Source of the DNA: Chlorops oryzae
Lineage: Eukaryota > Arthropoda > Insecta > Diptera > Chloropidae
Direction of reading: 5' to 3'
NCBI GenBank assembly: GCA_020466095.1
Contig: CM035808.1
Location: forward strand, 33,110,502-33,174,501
DNA: 64,000 bases
Both the position numbers and the translations under genes were made by a program. The notes beneath the pieces were generated by a model. It ran no database searches. It saw only the letters and a program-made list of their open reading frames with translations, and was not told where the DNA came from. Positions 36,309-47,829 of this stretch are shown here, one piece after another (within the stretch, counting starts at the first letter, position 1; every line of letters starts with the position of its first letter).

Positions 36309-37641
36309 ATAATCCATATTGAAAATTTTACCTTCGAATTGTGTAATTCAATAACCCTTGTATTTCCGTCAGCTACGGCGACCCACAAATCACCTCTCGT
36401 GATATTCATAAAAATATTATGAAAGAAAATTTGTACTTTGGATTAAGGAAAACAAACTAATTAAGCGAAACTATTGCCTCTTGAATTCTATCAACAAAGC
36501 CAAGTAAGTCAATTTGTAGCTTTTGAATAATTTTTTATGTCATAAGAAAAAAATATAAAAAAGAAAAGCTACAGTAGGGAAAATGTATAAGTTTTGATGC
36601 GTAAAATAAACATAAAATAGAGAAAAACTGCAACTTAGGTGAAGTGAACATTTAAACATCTCCCATGTCTCCACGAGTTGTAGGAACTTTTAGGAGAATT
36701 CATCAATTGAAGCGGAGCCGCGATTAACGTTTCAAATTCTTAGAATTTTTCACTTATTCTATATATAAATTTTCATCGAAATCGGACGTCATGAATTTTT
36801 CGGATTTTTTGGGTTTTTGGTCCAAAACTCTCTAAACTTTCTCATGCTCCCCCAAATTTTTTTTCGGTTAATGTCTTATAATTTCTCAATATACCACTGT
36901 GGCAAATATAAACGCTACCAAAGCATTCTTTCTCTCGCTACGCCCTTGTTTGTAACCTACAACTTTATTCGCGACTCCGCTTCAATTATCAATTATTGCA
37001 CCCAGAACCGTCTATAGCTTGTCCGATTGATGGCATTGATAAAATCTTATACTTATTTTTAAGTATACACTTTTGTTCTTTCTCTCCTAGTTTAAAGATG
37101 AATCTTCATCAAAATTAAAGGCTCTTCCGTCACAAGGTCTCTGCTGATATAAGTTGTTGGAATCATTTTATATGGCTCCAGAGTCTAGGATTATTAGCTA
37201 ACATTGAAAAAAGCTCAAGCTTAGATATTCCCACAATCCAATAAAATATGAAATCCTGATAAAAAAAAAATAAACAAGGCTTAGACTTAACGGGAGATAT
37301 TCTATTAAAACTCAGGCTAAAATTTCTTGGAATTAAGCCCACTTCGAGATGGTTCCCCTATATAAGAGAGCGATAATCGATTCATTATGACCCCGTGTAT
37401 AGCTCAATAAGTTCGAAGACAGTTTCTGATTCAAGCCTGGCGCAGCAGTTATAAAAAATATTCAACATATGCAAACACATTTAGCCTGTTACAATGAAAA
37501 GCGCAGTTAATTGTAACTGGCTCCACATGTTTGAACGTGTTGAATATTCGCAAGAATTCCTGTGATATTGGAAACCAAGCATTACTCAGAAACTTCCGCA
37601 GACATGACTTTACATTCACATTTAAAAGAAAAAATAGATTT
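36309..37641. other. Non-coding DNA
   Basis: No gene or clear repeat was recognised between two transposon clusters. Confidence 0.45.
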
Positions 37642-38894
37642 CCCAGCAAACATATTCGGAGTGATCAGAAATACGAGTCCGAAATGAGTCAGAAATATGA
37701 AGAAAAATAAATACAAATTCAACTTGGCTTAAAACTTATAAAAGGAAAAAATCTCCGGCTTTCGGTTTGGCAAGCAAGGTGTCTATGGGTGAGCAAATGA
37801 CTAAAAAGCGAGTTCCGAGGTTCAAATCACAGACAGGGGCGTGAAATAAACATTGAAAAAGAATATTTTATGAAGTGTGTGTGGATCATAAATTTTTTTA
37901 AAGCAATTCGATTATAAATATCGCTCAAAATTTTTGAGTCTATTTGAACTCATAAATAAAGCGAATGAGTCCAAAAATTCGAAATGGAGGAAAACGACAG
38001 AACAGTTGAAGTTGACTTTAAAGCCCAAAATCCAACATTGCGAGAGCCCGATGCGAGAGCGCGAGACGAGACGCACACAAATTTCAATACATTCAATCAT
38101 ATGGTTCAAGCTCCAATGTATCGCACTGCGAGACCTCGTAGCGAGAAAATTTTGAAAAATTGAATATTTCTCGTTGCGAGGCAATTTGACAGGGGTAGAT
38201 GATGTAACTATTTTTTGAGTACTCGCTATCGGGTACTCGTTTAAACTAATAAAACAAAAACTGTTCACTGTTCCGTGAAAAAGAGCTTTTAGAATATTTC
38301 GCGAGTTTCGGTTCATTTTGAAAATTTTTTGAGAATTTTTGAAAATTTTGAATTAAAATTTCAACTCAAGTGATAACGTGTAATTTTTATGAGTAGTCGG
38401 AACTCGTTAGATTGGTACTCGGTTCAAATATTGCATTACTAGAAACGAAATTATGCGATCATCTGCGTGACGCAAAACTCTAATTGGAGATTGAAATGCG
38501 TCACGCTAAATATTTTCGTGACATCGCGCACTCTCGCACCGGGCTCTCGCAATATTGGATTTTGGGCTTAAAACTAGTTCTTACAACAAAACTCAAAATT
38601 AAAATTGCAAAATTAATTATTAGGGCTTGTTTTACAATTTGTAAAAAAAACTCATAAAAGGAAGTGTATCCACGCTTAATCTCAAAAACGCCAAAAATGG
38701 ACTCATTCACTTTTTCCACTGAACGACTCATGCGGAAGGAGTCGTATATGACTCTAACATGGACTCATATGGGACGACCTTCGCAAGAAGAGAAGCACGT
38801 TCATTTTCGACTCCTAAATGAGCGCATTATGAGAGCTCACACTCCGAATTAGGATTCGTATATGACTCATTTAGGACTCCAAATGTTTGCTGGG
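37642..38894. mobile_element. Element with CCCAGCAAACAT ends, hosting a MITE
   Basis: The 12-bp termini CCCAGCAAACAT and ATGTTTGCTGGG are inverted. Subterminal regions are rich in GAGTC/GACTC motifs. Copy 2 of the AAGCCCAAAATCC element lies inside (38021-38569), leaving about 700 bp of host element. It has no coding capacity, and no target duplication was identified. A related end is at about 27069. Confidence 0.55.
38021..38569. mobile_element. TIR element (AAGCCCAAAATCC ends), copy 2, no mariner
   Basis: It matches copy 1 along its length. At the position of the mariner insertion in copy 1 it reads straight through (CCAATGTATCGCACTGCGAG), so it serves as an unoccupied paralogous site. Confidence 0.8.
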
Positions 38895-39660
38895 TTGTCT
38901 GAACTGTTTACCTATAAGCAAAAGAAAAATAAATTTTTTGAACTCTCATTTTATTCGTTTTTTTTTTTTTTTCTGCAGGTGTTTCTTGAAGTATGCCTCA
39001 CTAATCTACGTTTTTCATCATATCACAAAATGACAATTTTATCAGCGATTACAAGCCTTAAAAATATATTTAAATATTTATTCGTTAAACAAGAGATACT
39101 TAAGATGAGAAGATTTTTTTTAGTTAAATGGAAAATGTACAATCACTGCTTATATATATGGTAAATATTAACTTGAAGTTATCTTCGCACATAACGAGAA
39201 AAAACTTTTACGTTCCTCTATAGAATAAAATTTTGTGCGATAAAGGCAAGAATAATAATAATAATAATAATGATAATAATAATTATAATAATAATAATAA
39301 TATATAATAATAATAATAATGATAATAATAATAACAAGAGTAATAAAAAACCTAGGCAGACAGAGAGAGTTACATCTATATATGTAAGATATAAAATCAC
39401 ACATCAACAATTGTGAACATACGCAAGTGGTTATCTTAGTTAGCCTAAAATTGCTATCTTTCTAAGTATATAGCCCAGTTATATTGCACTACGCCTGATA
39501 AGAGCTCGAAGTCTTTATGACTTCATACGAGGGAATAATACTTTTCAGCTGAGGTTAGGGGGAACTTTAAACTGATAGGAGTTCATACAATTACTATACA
39601 TTATTTGCGAGCCTTTACAATTAAAATCACTTAAGATAAGGCGACTCAGACGTTTCGAGA
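38895..39660. other. Non-coding DNA with (ATA)n, possible 3' UTR
   Basis: An (AAT)n microsatellite runs from about 39251 to 39332. On the minus strand the region directly follows the stop at 39661, so it may be 3' UTR if the large exon is terminal. No AATAAA on that strand was seen close to the stop. Confidence 0.4.
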
Positions 39661-42009
39661 TTAATTATAGGCATTCAAAGACGTTGGCAAGCCTTTCGAT
39701 TCGGGTGAAACACCTACCTTTTTAGCACGCTTCGAACACAAATGCTGCGCTGCCAGTAGTGCCGATATGTCGTTATTATTGCTGTTGCTACTGTCTTCGG
39801 TGAGTGTGAACGCCGACGAGGATGTCGAAGTGGTTTCATCCTCGTTGCCGCTCGCTGAACAGGTCGAGCAATCGCTGCTCTTGCGCTGCAGTGGCACAGG
39901 ACGGCCATTGACGAAACATTCGGCACCGTCGAGTGCTGAGATCGTCGAACCGCAGTAGTACAGATTACTGCACGACGAGGATGCGCTGACATCCGAGTGC
40001 GAATCGGTTGAATCGATGCCGGTGGCATCTAACGATCGGCGCCTGAGACGTTGCGCCCGAAAATACTCGATCTCCTCGAGCGTTATACCGCACATGACGT
40101 CATCGGAATAATCGGAAACTACAACGGATGGTGTACGAACATATCGTACACCTGGCACGATACCACCCGGCTCACTTAGCGGATAGTCACTGATGGAGCT
40201 CTGGTCGGACTCGCGACGCGATGCCGCATGCGAACTACTAACATTTGGCGGGCATGTAGGACGTAAATTTGGCTCGTCGGGAATTTCGACAACGCGCTCC
40301 TCTAGGAGCACCTTACTGGGTACAGTCGTCTGAGCTAGAAGGTTCTGTAAGGTCTGTTGAATATCCGGAGTTGGCGAATCGGGCAGTGTTGTCGGCTCTG
40401 CTAAGGGTAAAAGTGCTGGTCGTAACGGTAGGTCTGTTACAGTCAAAGTCATACGTCGCTTTTGCTGCTGCTGCTCATTCGGCGGTGTCATTGGTGTCGT
40501 GCTCGCGACGTCCATTGGATCATCGACGTCAAGTCCCAAGGCCGAATCACTGCTGGCCGAACGTGCAACTTTATCCTTATGTCTTGAACTTAGCGATGTC
40601 TCGATCATAGTTGAGGCAGTTCGTATCGAAACGTTGTCATCATCGTTGTGCTCATCGTCTGTGGAGTAGGGACTTTGTCCTAAATTACATCCCTCATCGG
40701 AAAGCGGACTATTGTGACGTTGTGCATCTTGTTGTGCATCGGGCTTTAGCGTGTTTAGCATTGTTTGTTCTGTGTTGTATTCCATTGCGTCTCTGTTTTG
40801 TGAATTGACGATCATTCCGTTGTGAATTCGATCGAATTTCTTCACCAGCTGAGCAACTCGTCGAAATTCAATCAATGGACTCTCTCTATTCCTGACGTGT
40901 CGTCTTACCGTTGCCTGAGCTGAGAATTTTTCTGCTAATTCCAGCTTCCGCTGTTCGATCAGACTAAGTTTTCCGCCTTCGGTGTGAATGAATGGCACCA
41001 CTAATACTGTTGTTTCGTCTTCGAAGTACTCGTCTACGGCTAATCCAGTGCCCGAGTCTTGAACTTCGATCGGTTGTGATCTTAATTTTTGTTTAGTATT
41101 CCTTTTTAAAAGGCGCTTTTTCGGTATCGGCTTCTGATGCTGCTGTTCTTCTCCTCTTATCGGAACACGTTCAATTTGATTTATTTCATTGAATTCACAG
41201 TTGATCTCCGATTGCTCTGATCGGATATCCTTGAAAAATTCTGATCTCAATTGAGCTTTCTGTTCAGCTAAGCTCAAGGTTGACGCTGATGCTGACTTCT
41301 CCTTCGTACACTTGGACGTGGACGTTGTAGATGTTGATGATAATGATGATGATTGTTTATTTTCAATCGCTCCCAGTGATTTACATTGAATGCTCTTCGA
41401 CTTTGGAGTTTTGTACGCAAGTGTTGTTGTTAATTTTGTTGTTGTTTTTGTACGCCCAATTATGGATTGTTGGCTTTTAGATGTGGTTGCTTTCGAAGCT
41501 CTTTGAGAACTGAATTCGTGCGACTCGCTCGCTGGGCATTTATTTTTCCTCAACGTATGTGACTTTGTCGTTGATGGATTCGTTCGGCTTTTCGCCTCGA
41601 TTCGTTTCGTATGCGTCGGTGGCGGCTTTGTGCTCGCAGTAATTATTGCCGATGTGGTTGCTGTTGTTGTTTTTATTGTTGGCGATATCTTTTTTCTGTT
41701 TATTGTCGTCAATTGACGGCTCGTAGACGTCGTCGTAGTCGTGCTTGTCGTCGCCGCCGCCGCCGGCTCTACGGTTTCTCCCTTGTTCTCGAGATGACAC
41801 CAGCTTGTGGTTTCGCTTGCTTTTGCTGTTGTTGTTGATGTTGTTGTATTTCTCATTTTGCTCACGTCAGCAGTTATCGCAATGTTCGTGTTGCTGCTGT
41901 GCCTTGCATTATTGGTGCTGCCAGCAGTGAATGTTGGATTAATTGGGAAATCACCACTACATTCAAGGGTGGAATTTTTGTCGCCGGTTATTTTTTTGCC
42001 TCTCAACAT
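39661..42009 (-). CDS. Large coding exon, Ser/Thr-rich protein, unrecognised
   Basis: A single open frame of 782 codons starts at the ATG at 42009; an in-frame TGA lies 33 nt upstream, so this is the first possible start. Residues 1-250 are Thr/Ser/Lys-rich low complexity. About 345-400 is a charged, helical-looking block (SLIEQRKLELAEKFSAQA, then FRRVAQLVKKFDRIHN) that looks most conserved. About 430-500 is acidic with SSDSALGLDVDD. About 615-665 holds VRYVRTPSVVVSDYSDD and LEEIEYFRAQRLRRRS, followed by Ser/Asp-rich sequence. No catalytic domain or membrane segment is seen; several RRxS/RKSS sites suggest phosphorylation. After Ala-Lys-Lys (codon 764) a good donor, AAG|GTAGGT, occurs at 39718 in phase 0. 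The last 18 codons before TAA may therefore be intronic read-through. I cannot name the gene. It is plausibly the long 5' exon of a large gene continuing left. Confidence 0.8.
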   Translation of the reverse strand: MLRGKKITGDKNSTLECSGDFPINPTFTAGSTNNARHSSNTNIAITADVSKMRNTTTSTTTAKASETTSWCHLENKGETVEPAAAATTSTTTTTSTSRQLTTINRKKISPTIKTTTATTSAIITASTKPPPTHTKRIEAKSRTNPSTTKSHTLRKNKCPASESHEFSSQRASKATTSKSQQSIIGRTKTTTKLTTTLAYKTPKSKSIQCKSLGAIENKQSSSLSSTSTTSTSKCTKEKSASASTLSLAEQKAQLRSEFFKDIRSEQSEINCEFNEINQIERVPIRGEEQQHQKPIPKKRLLKRNTKQKLRSQPIEVQDSGTGLAVDEYFEDETTVLVVPFIHTEGGKLSLIEQRKLELAEKFSAQATVRRHVRNRESPLIEFRRVAQLVKKFDRIHNGMIVNSQNRDAMEYNTEQTMLNTLKPDAQQDAQRHNSPLSDEGCNLGQSPYSTDDEHNDDDNVSIRTASTMIETSLSSRHKDKVARSASSDSALGLDVDDPMDVASTTPMTPPNEQQQQKRRMTLTVTDLPLRPALLPLAEPTTLPDSPTPDIQQTLQNLLAQTTVPSKVLLEERVVEIPDEPNLRPTCPPNVSSSHAASRRESDQSSISDYPLSEPGGIVPGVRYVRTPSVVVSDYSDDVMCGITLEEIEYFRAQRLRRRSLDATGIDSTDSHSDVSASSSCSNLYYCGSTISALDGAECFVNGRPVPLQRKSSDCSTCSASGNEDETTSTSSSAFTLTEDSSNSNNNDISALLAAQHLCSKRAKKVGVSPESKGLPTSLNAYN

Positions 42010-43911
42010 TGTGCAAGTCTTTTCATTTTTATCAACTCAACTTTTTTCCGGGCTGATGTTTCTCGTTTATCATTTAAATGATAAGATTACAAGTATATTT
42101 TTCTGGTGTAAGCCATGCTTTCATTCTTTTTTTCATGTCGTTGTGTTTGACGCCTGACATTTGCCAAATTAAATGTGGTAAGTTTGATCGAAGAGCAGCA
42201 GCTGGTGTATTTAATTGCTTTAGATTCAACAAGTGTCTAATTTTTTTTTTCTATACGAATTTGTGGTGTGTTCTGCAGTCTTTTCGGCTTTAGTTGAATG
42301 AAGTAATCTCTCTTGTTAGTCAATGTCGTTCGTAAAAGGTGTCAAATCGGTTTTGTTTTTCTCATTTCAATCCCATCAGTCTCGTATGTATATGAACGTA
42401 AGCTCTTTTTATGACAAAATGTCATTACATATCAACAGGGGAGAGGGGAAAAAATGAGAAAACTCCCAGCGTTATTCCACAGATCATGCTATGACGTCAA
42501 TTGAAAAATCACAATTCGGCAAAGCAAAAAAAAAAAAAATTAATAAAATAAATGAAACAAAAGTGATATCTCGCTGCCGCAATTGTTGGTCTTTCCGACA
42601 ACGAATTGAAGATGCTGATGATGCTATGCGATAACGATAACGATAACTATAAATGTGTCTATAGAGCTCCGTTAATTAAAACATTGGCCGAACATAAACT
42701 CTCACTCTCAGCATTTTCTTCTAAGATTTAATGCGCGTTCAATGACTCTTTCGATTGATTTGAAATACGATCATCTGGAATCGACGTGTCGTATACGTAA
42801 TTTGTTATTCAAGCGTTACACATACGCTCGTTCATTGAATCGTATCGTTCGAAGTCGTCGGCATGTCTACCTAAAGCACTTTTTTTTGTGTCTGTGTTTT
42901 CATCTTTTGGTATCCCGAAATAATACAGTTAGGTTTCAAAAGATTTGATGTATGATTGGATTTTTTTTTTTTTTTTTTATTGTTGATGAAATTCACATCA
43001 ATTTCGGTCTTGTTTTGAGTCAATTTTGGTTTCGTCTAGAGCTCTCTAGTTGAGAAGTGACTTTCTTGAAATCAATATCTGATTCGGTTTCTATTTGGAA
43101 ACAGTGTTTTGAGTTTGTCGAACAATTCATAGACTTTGAAAAAGACTGTTTCCCAGGAAAAAAAAAATGAAAAGTTGTAAAATTATTCTTTCAACCTAAA
43201 AAAACAAAAAACCGATCTGATCTGCATGCCTCATTTCGTTTGATTTGGTATTTCGCGATTTTCGCACGTTTCAATTTCCTACTATGTAAGCACTTTTTCA
43301 CATATTTTTACTACGATCTAATAGCTTAATTATCACTTTTTCAGTTACCAAGCAAAAATTCTTCGTTTTTTCTTTTCGATTCGAAGTACGTCACTAACAA
43401 TCGATTGAGAATGTGGGTTAACGTTGAACCTGAAACTACCATTTGGCTTCAGGCAATTCAGACGGTCATCACGAATACCAGAATCACAACGAAGCGGAAA
43501 ACTGAAACGAAAGGAAGAAGCGGTAAATAAATATTGAAAGTTTTTTTATTTTTTAATTATCAAAACAAGTTTTAATTTATTTATATAATTTTTATAAGCT
43601 TAAATAGACGACGTCCTCATTCACGGAGAAGTCAATAATTTTTTTATTTTTTTTTTATTTTTATTAAATGATGAAAGAGTAACGGTGATGGTTATAGTTT
43701 ATTTAGGGAAGATAAGAAAAAATCTGCGTTGTCGGAAGAATTGAGATAATTTAAGATAATGATAAAATAAGAAAACATAAACATAATAAGTGAACTTGTT
43801 TTGAAAGTTCCGAGAATGCGAAATTTTCTAGCAGATTCTACCGATCTATTTATTTGGAAAATACTCTTACACATCACTTATGATTATGATTAATTCGCTA
43901 CAATGCTAGTT
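42010..43911. other. Upstream/5' UTR or intron region of the minus-strand gene
   Basis: No coding exon is seen. The parts 42580-42870 and 43380-43500 are less AT-rich and may include untranslated exon or promoter sequence. No start site could be fixed. Confidence 0.35.
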
Positions 43912-44218
43912 CAGTGGCGTAACTCCAGTATTTTGGTGACACTTTTCCCTTTGATATTGAAAAAAATCTCCTTATTTCTGTTTTCTTTAGTAAAGTGATC
44001 AGTAAAAATCTTTTGTAAACATTTGAACTGATTTTTGGTTAAAGGTAAAATCAAAAAATTCCATCAAAACGGAAAAATCGCCTCGTTTCGCATCAGTGCA
44101 TAGAATAAACTGTTAGCATGACGCCTATAATTCTCATTTGTTTTGTAAAATGGGACACTTAAGACACGCAGAATTTTTGAAGATTTTTCGAGAGGTGATG
44201 AAGCAAGAACGTGCGTAA
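43912..44218 (+). repeat. Dispersed repeat upstream of (ATC)n, copy B
   Basis: Second copy of the 32966-33267 repeat in the same orientation, ending at the same GTGCGTAAGTCAT junction with the microsatellite. Confidence 0.8.
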
Positions 44219-44366
44219 GTCATGACCGTTATCATCACCGACATCATTACCATCATCAACACCATAATCATCATCATCACCATCATCATCACCATCATCA
44301 ACACCAACATCATCACCAACCTCACCATCATCATCACCAACCTCATTATCACCATCATCATCACCC
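44219..44366. repeat. (ATC)n microsatellite, 148 bp
   Basis: Shorter counterpart of the array at 33268-34044, with the same CATCATCAC/CAACCTCAC variants. The sequences after the two arrays are unrelated. Confidence 0.9.
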
Positions 44367-44390
44367 TCTTTTATTGTATATTCTTATTTT

Positions 44391-44750
44391 TAACCCTCTA
44401 CTGAATGATAAATTAAATATGCTGAAAGAGTGGGAGCATCTACATATACATATACACTTAGGTACGCAACAAAACAAAAATCCCTTCGATTTTAATACAT
44501 ATATTTTTTTATGAAAGGTAATACTTAAAGGTATTTGTTAAAAATAACTCGAAAGTGGCGCAAGAACTGGAATACACTAAAAAGAATTATTCCATTTGTA
44601 TTTTCTTTTTTTTTTTAATTTTTCTCAGTGTCAAATTAAAAATAACGTTTTCTAAACTCTTTGTTTTATTGGCAATCGTCCAAAGTATATTTCATCTTTC
44701 TATCTTAACCCTTAACTGCATGATACATTAAATAAGCTGGACATATTTTT
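44391..44750. repeat. Two TTAACCC repeat starts (piggyBac-MITE-like ends)
   Basis: TTAACCCTCTACTGAATGAT at 44391 and TTAACCCTTAACTGCATGAT at about 44704 resemble the left end of the 2231-2434 MITE. They are in direct orientation, with no matching right end found, so they are probably partial copies. Confidence 0.4.
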
Positions 44751-46137
44751 TTTCGTGTTCAATGGTATTATAATAATAATAATAATAACTTCGCAACAGG
44801 AACATAACAATCGGGTCCTAGAGTGTTTTCAGGCAATACCTTTCAAAAATTTTAAATCTCTTTGTGGCGGCCGCAGTCGGAAGTACACTCTAGCACTCCT
44901 AACTTGCAAGAATCAATAATAGAGCATTTTTCTGGATTTTATATCTCAGGAATACTGTATTTTTTTACTGTTTTATTAATTTATTTCCACATATATAATA
45001 AAAAAGACTTCCATAAAGTGTCAAAACAAATTTCATTACAGTCATAATCTGCTAATTAATGATAAATTTTTGCATTTCATTTATTTCCAAAATATTTCCT
45101 CAAATAAATATTCACTGCGCTACGTCAGCAAAAGCTTCAGAGTCGACAAAATTCAAATAACAAAAAAAAAAAAAGCGAACTCATTGAATAACTTAATTCA
45201 AAAGCCCATTTCGCTTAATCATCAAATTTCACGCGGAATGTCAACCTATTTATGCAAAGTTTACCAGAAAAAAACCAATACTGGAATATTTTTTATATCA
45301 TTTAAATAAATAAAGAGCATTTTGAATGACAATTTTTTTTCACGAGTGTGCCATTAACGGTAAATTAAAGTTTCCTAAGAACGCCACGTGTTCATAATTT
45401 TTTCTTTTTAATTTTTTAATAATTTATTTATAAAATTCTTGTTCTAAACTGGTCGATCTTGTTATGGACATATCTACGTAAAAAAGACTAAAAGTGATGA
45501 TTTTTAGAACCCCAAGCGTAGAGCTTAGATTCTTCTTTATCTCTTTAACTCTCTCGCGGCAGGGTAAGGAGCGACAAAAGTTTTATTTTGAAAAATTATA
45601 AATCAATGATTTAAAGAATTTTCCGAGCAGTTTAGTGAAATTCCCCTTTGGCTTGCTGTGTGTCGATTTCCTGTATAAATTAGTTAAAGTAGTGGCGTCA
45701 ATAATTGTGTCAAAGATTATTATTTCCCAAGCAAAAAATTTCCAATGGGCTTTTCAGAACAATTCACTTTTAATCTTAATTACAAAAGAACATGATTTCC
45801 AGATAGGGACAGGTGAAGAAGAACAGACGTCAAAGCAGCCATATCCAATTGAAATAGATATTAAAAGGTTTTTTTTTTTACTTTCGCACTTATGTGATTT
45901 TAAGATTGAAATTCTCTAATGAAGATAAATTATTGCGGGAGTCACTACTTTTCAATGATTCAGAGGTGTGAATACCCCAATGGTCTTGACGCACGGACTT
46001 GAATTTATTTAAGCTCATTTATCATACGTTCTCTTTTCTTTTTTCATAATTAAAATTTCAATTAAAAATTCTTTTCATAAAAAGTGAAAATTAATATGTG
46101 AACTTTTTGCAGACCTTGTCTAAATTTTAAAAAAATA
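44751..46137. other. Non-coding DNA
   Basis: No gene is supportable. A 94-codon open frame at 45635-45919 has no domain, start context or splice support. Confidence 0.45.
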
Positions 46138-46192
46138 TATAATAAGGGTGTTATATTCAGCCAAGCGTGATCATAATATACGTGATATGCCC
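46138..46192 (+). mobile_element. Mini-me 5' end fragment
   Basis: AATAAGGGTGTTATATTCAG matches the 5' end of copies at 6876 and 14644, then decays within about 50 bp. Confidence 0.5.
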
Positions 46193-46295
46193 AGGTTTCA
46201 TTTTCGGTTTGATGTAAATAGATGGGCTTACCCATCTATATTTCAGACTAAATGCTGTGAGTGTCAAGACTTAATGTAAGCATAAGACTACTTTT

Positions 46296-46801
46296 CAGGG
46301 ACGTGAACCTGGTGGACTTAATGTGCCCGGTTCGGTTCGTCGGTTCGGCGGTTCGAACCGTGCTTGAGCTTTTGGATTGGTTCGTCAATCCGATTTTTCT
46401 TCTTCTTTGAACCGGGGTTTCGGTTCGCTTCATCGGTACGGGAATTTCTCAAACTGAAAAAATTTTTTAACACGTGTTCCCACTTCTAAAGCAATTTTTT
46501 ACCATTTGGGGCTAAAATTTGCACAATAAAAAGTTAGTGGTGCTTACCTTACTCCCATTAGAGATGGTATTGATACTAATTTTATAAGAATATCGACTTC
46601 AATTTTTTTATTTCTGGCCTATCGGAGCGACCACTGTGCATGGTTGCAGGCAAAAATGAAACCCTGAACCTTTACAAAAAGGGGATTCGGTTCAAACATT
46701 TGTAAAAAAAATTCGGTTCGGTTAATGGTTCGGTTCATCAGCAGATAAAAGCGGTTTTCCGGTTCAAAACACGTTCGGTTCAAAACCGGTTCATGTCCCT
46801 G
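46296..46801. mobile_element. hAT MITE, 506 bp, with 8-bp target duplication
   Basis: The termini are CAGGGACGTGAACC and GGTTCATGTCCCTG. A perfect 8-bp duplication CTACTTTT lies at 46288-46295 and 46802-46809. Subterminal GGTTCGGTTC-type repeats are abundant at both ends. No transposase is present. A second copy is at 49065-49555. Confidence 0.85.
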
Positions 46802-47829
46802 CTACTTTTTAATGTGCACCTCAAACTACGCCTACGCCCCAACTTTAGAAGAATTTTTATGAAAAGTTAAGAAACAAACGTATTCATTCTAGAATTTTTC
46901 CTATCTCCTTACAATAATTCGAAGTTCAAATAATGAGATGTGCGGACATATTCTTTAGTCTCGCAGATGTCCACTGAAGCGAGAGTACACTGTACAAAAC
47001 TAAATTCACCCTCCTTAGAATACTTTCAGATGCACAACCGCAATATGTATTGCGTATAAAAACTGAATTGTAGGTACAATTCTATTCTCATTTTAATTAT
47101 TTTTTTTTTTTAATTAGTCATGAAGTAGTTTTTCAAACTAACAAAACCATTAAAAACATTTAGGAAACAAGTAAAGCAAGAAAAAGCAAGTTTTGGTGTG
47201 TCGCAAAAAAAAAAATAAATAAATAAAAAATTTAAAAAAATGAAATGCAATTTGCCTTGAATGCCGCTGACCTATAAATCGTAATGATTTGGACTGTGCC
47301 CGTTGATTTCATTCACAAATGCTTTCGAAATAAAAACAAAGCGATAAATAAACATTATTATTTTAGACTGAGAAGTAAAGACTGCATTTAAGCATATGCA
47401 TATAATGCATAATAAAACAGCTTTTAAGTAGTGCATTATTAAAAGTCAATTAAAACTTTTTATTTATTTATTTTTTATTTATTGTTAAGCGATGAATGAA
47501 TTGAATGCAAGTGTTTTCGGCTTTCAATGGTTTCAGATTTCAGTTTTCACTTTAACTTTTTCCGCTTACATGAACAAATATATACACGCATGTATGAATG
47601 CATGTACAAACAATATGGTTCAAAAGTCTTTCCTTTTTTTTTTTATTAAAAGCCTTCCATTCAAAATTTCCTCAACAAAGAGCCCATTATATCCCAGCCA
47701 GATGGTTTCATAGTACGTTTTTTGTGTTGTATACAAAGAATGGCCTTCCGTCGCGGCTTAAAAATTGAGTTTTATTGTAGAAAGCTTTTGCTCACAGGAG
47801 AAATTTCATCAACTAGATTAGGTACCTAT
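46802..47829. other. Non-coding DNA
   Basis: Homopolymer and AT-rich sequence with no recognised gene. Confidence 0.45.

Noticed and set aside
39714..41930. Open frames on both strands overlapping the large exon (for example 40269-40610 +, 41540-41800 -)
   Set aside because: Shadows of the 782-codon frame; their composition is explained by its Ser/Thr/Asp codons read out of frame.
39661..42009. Assignment to a named fly gene
   Set aside because: I could not match any block with confidence; naming it would be a guess.
44134..44404. Met/Ile-rich frames in the shorter ATC array
   Set aside because: Same artefact as at 33268-34044.
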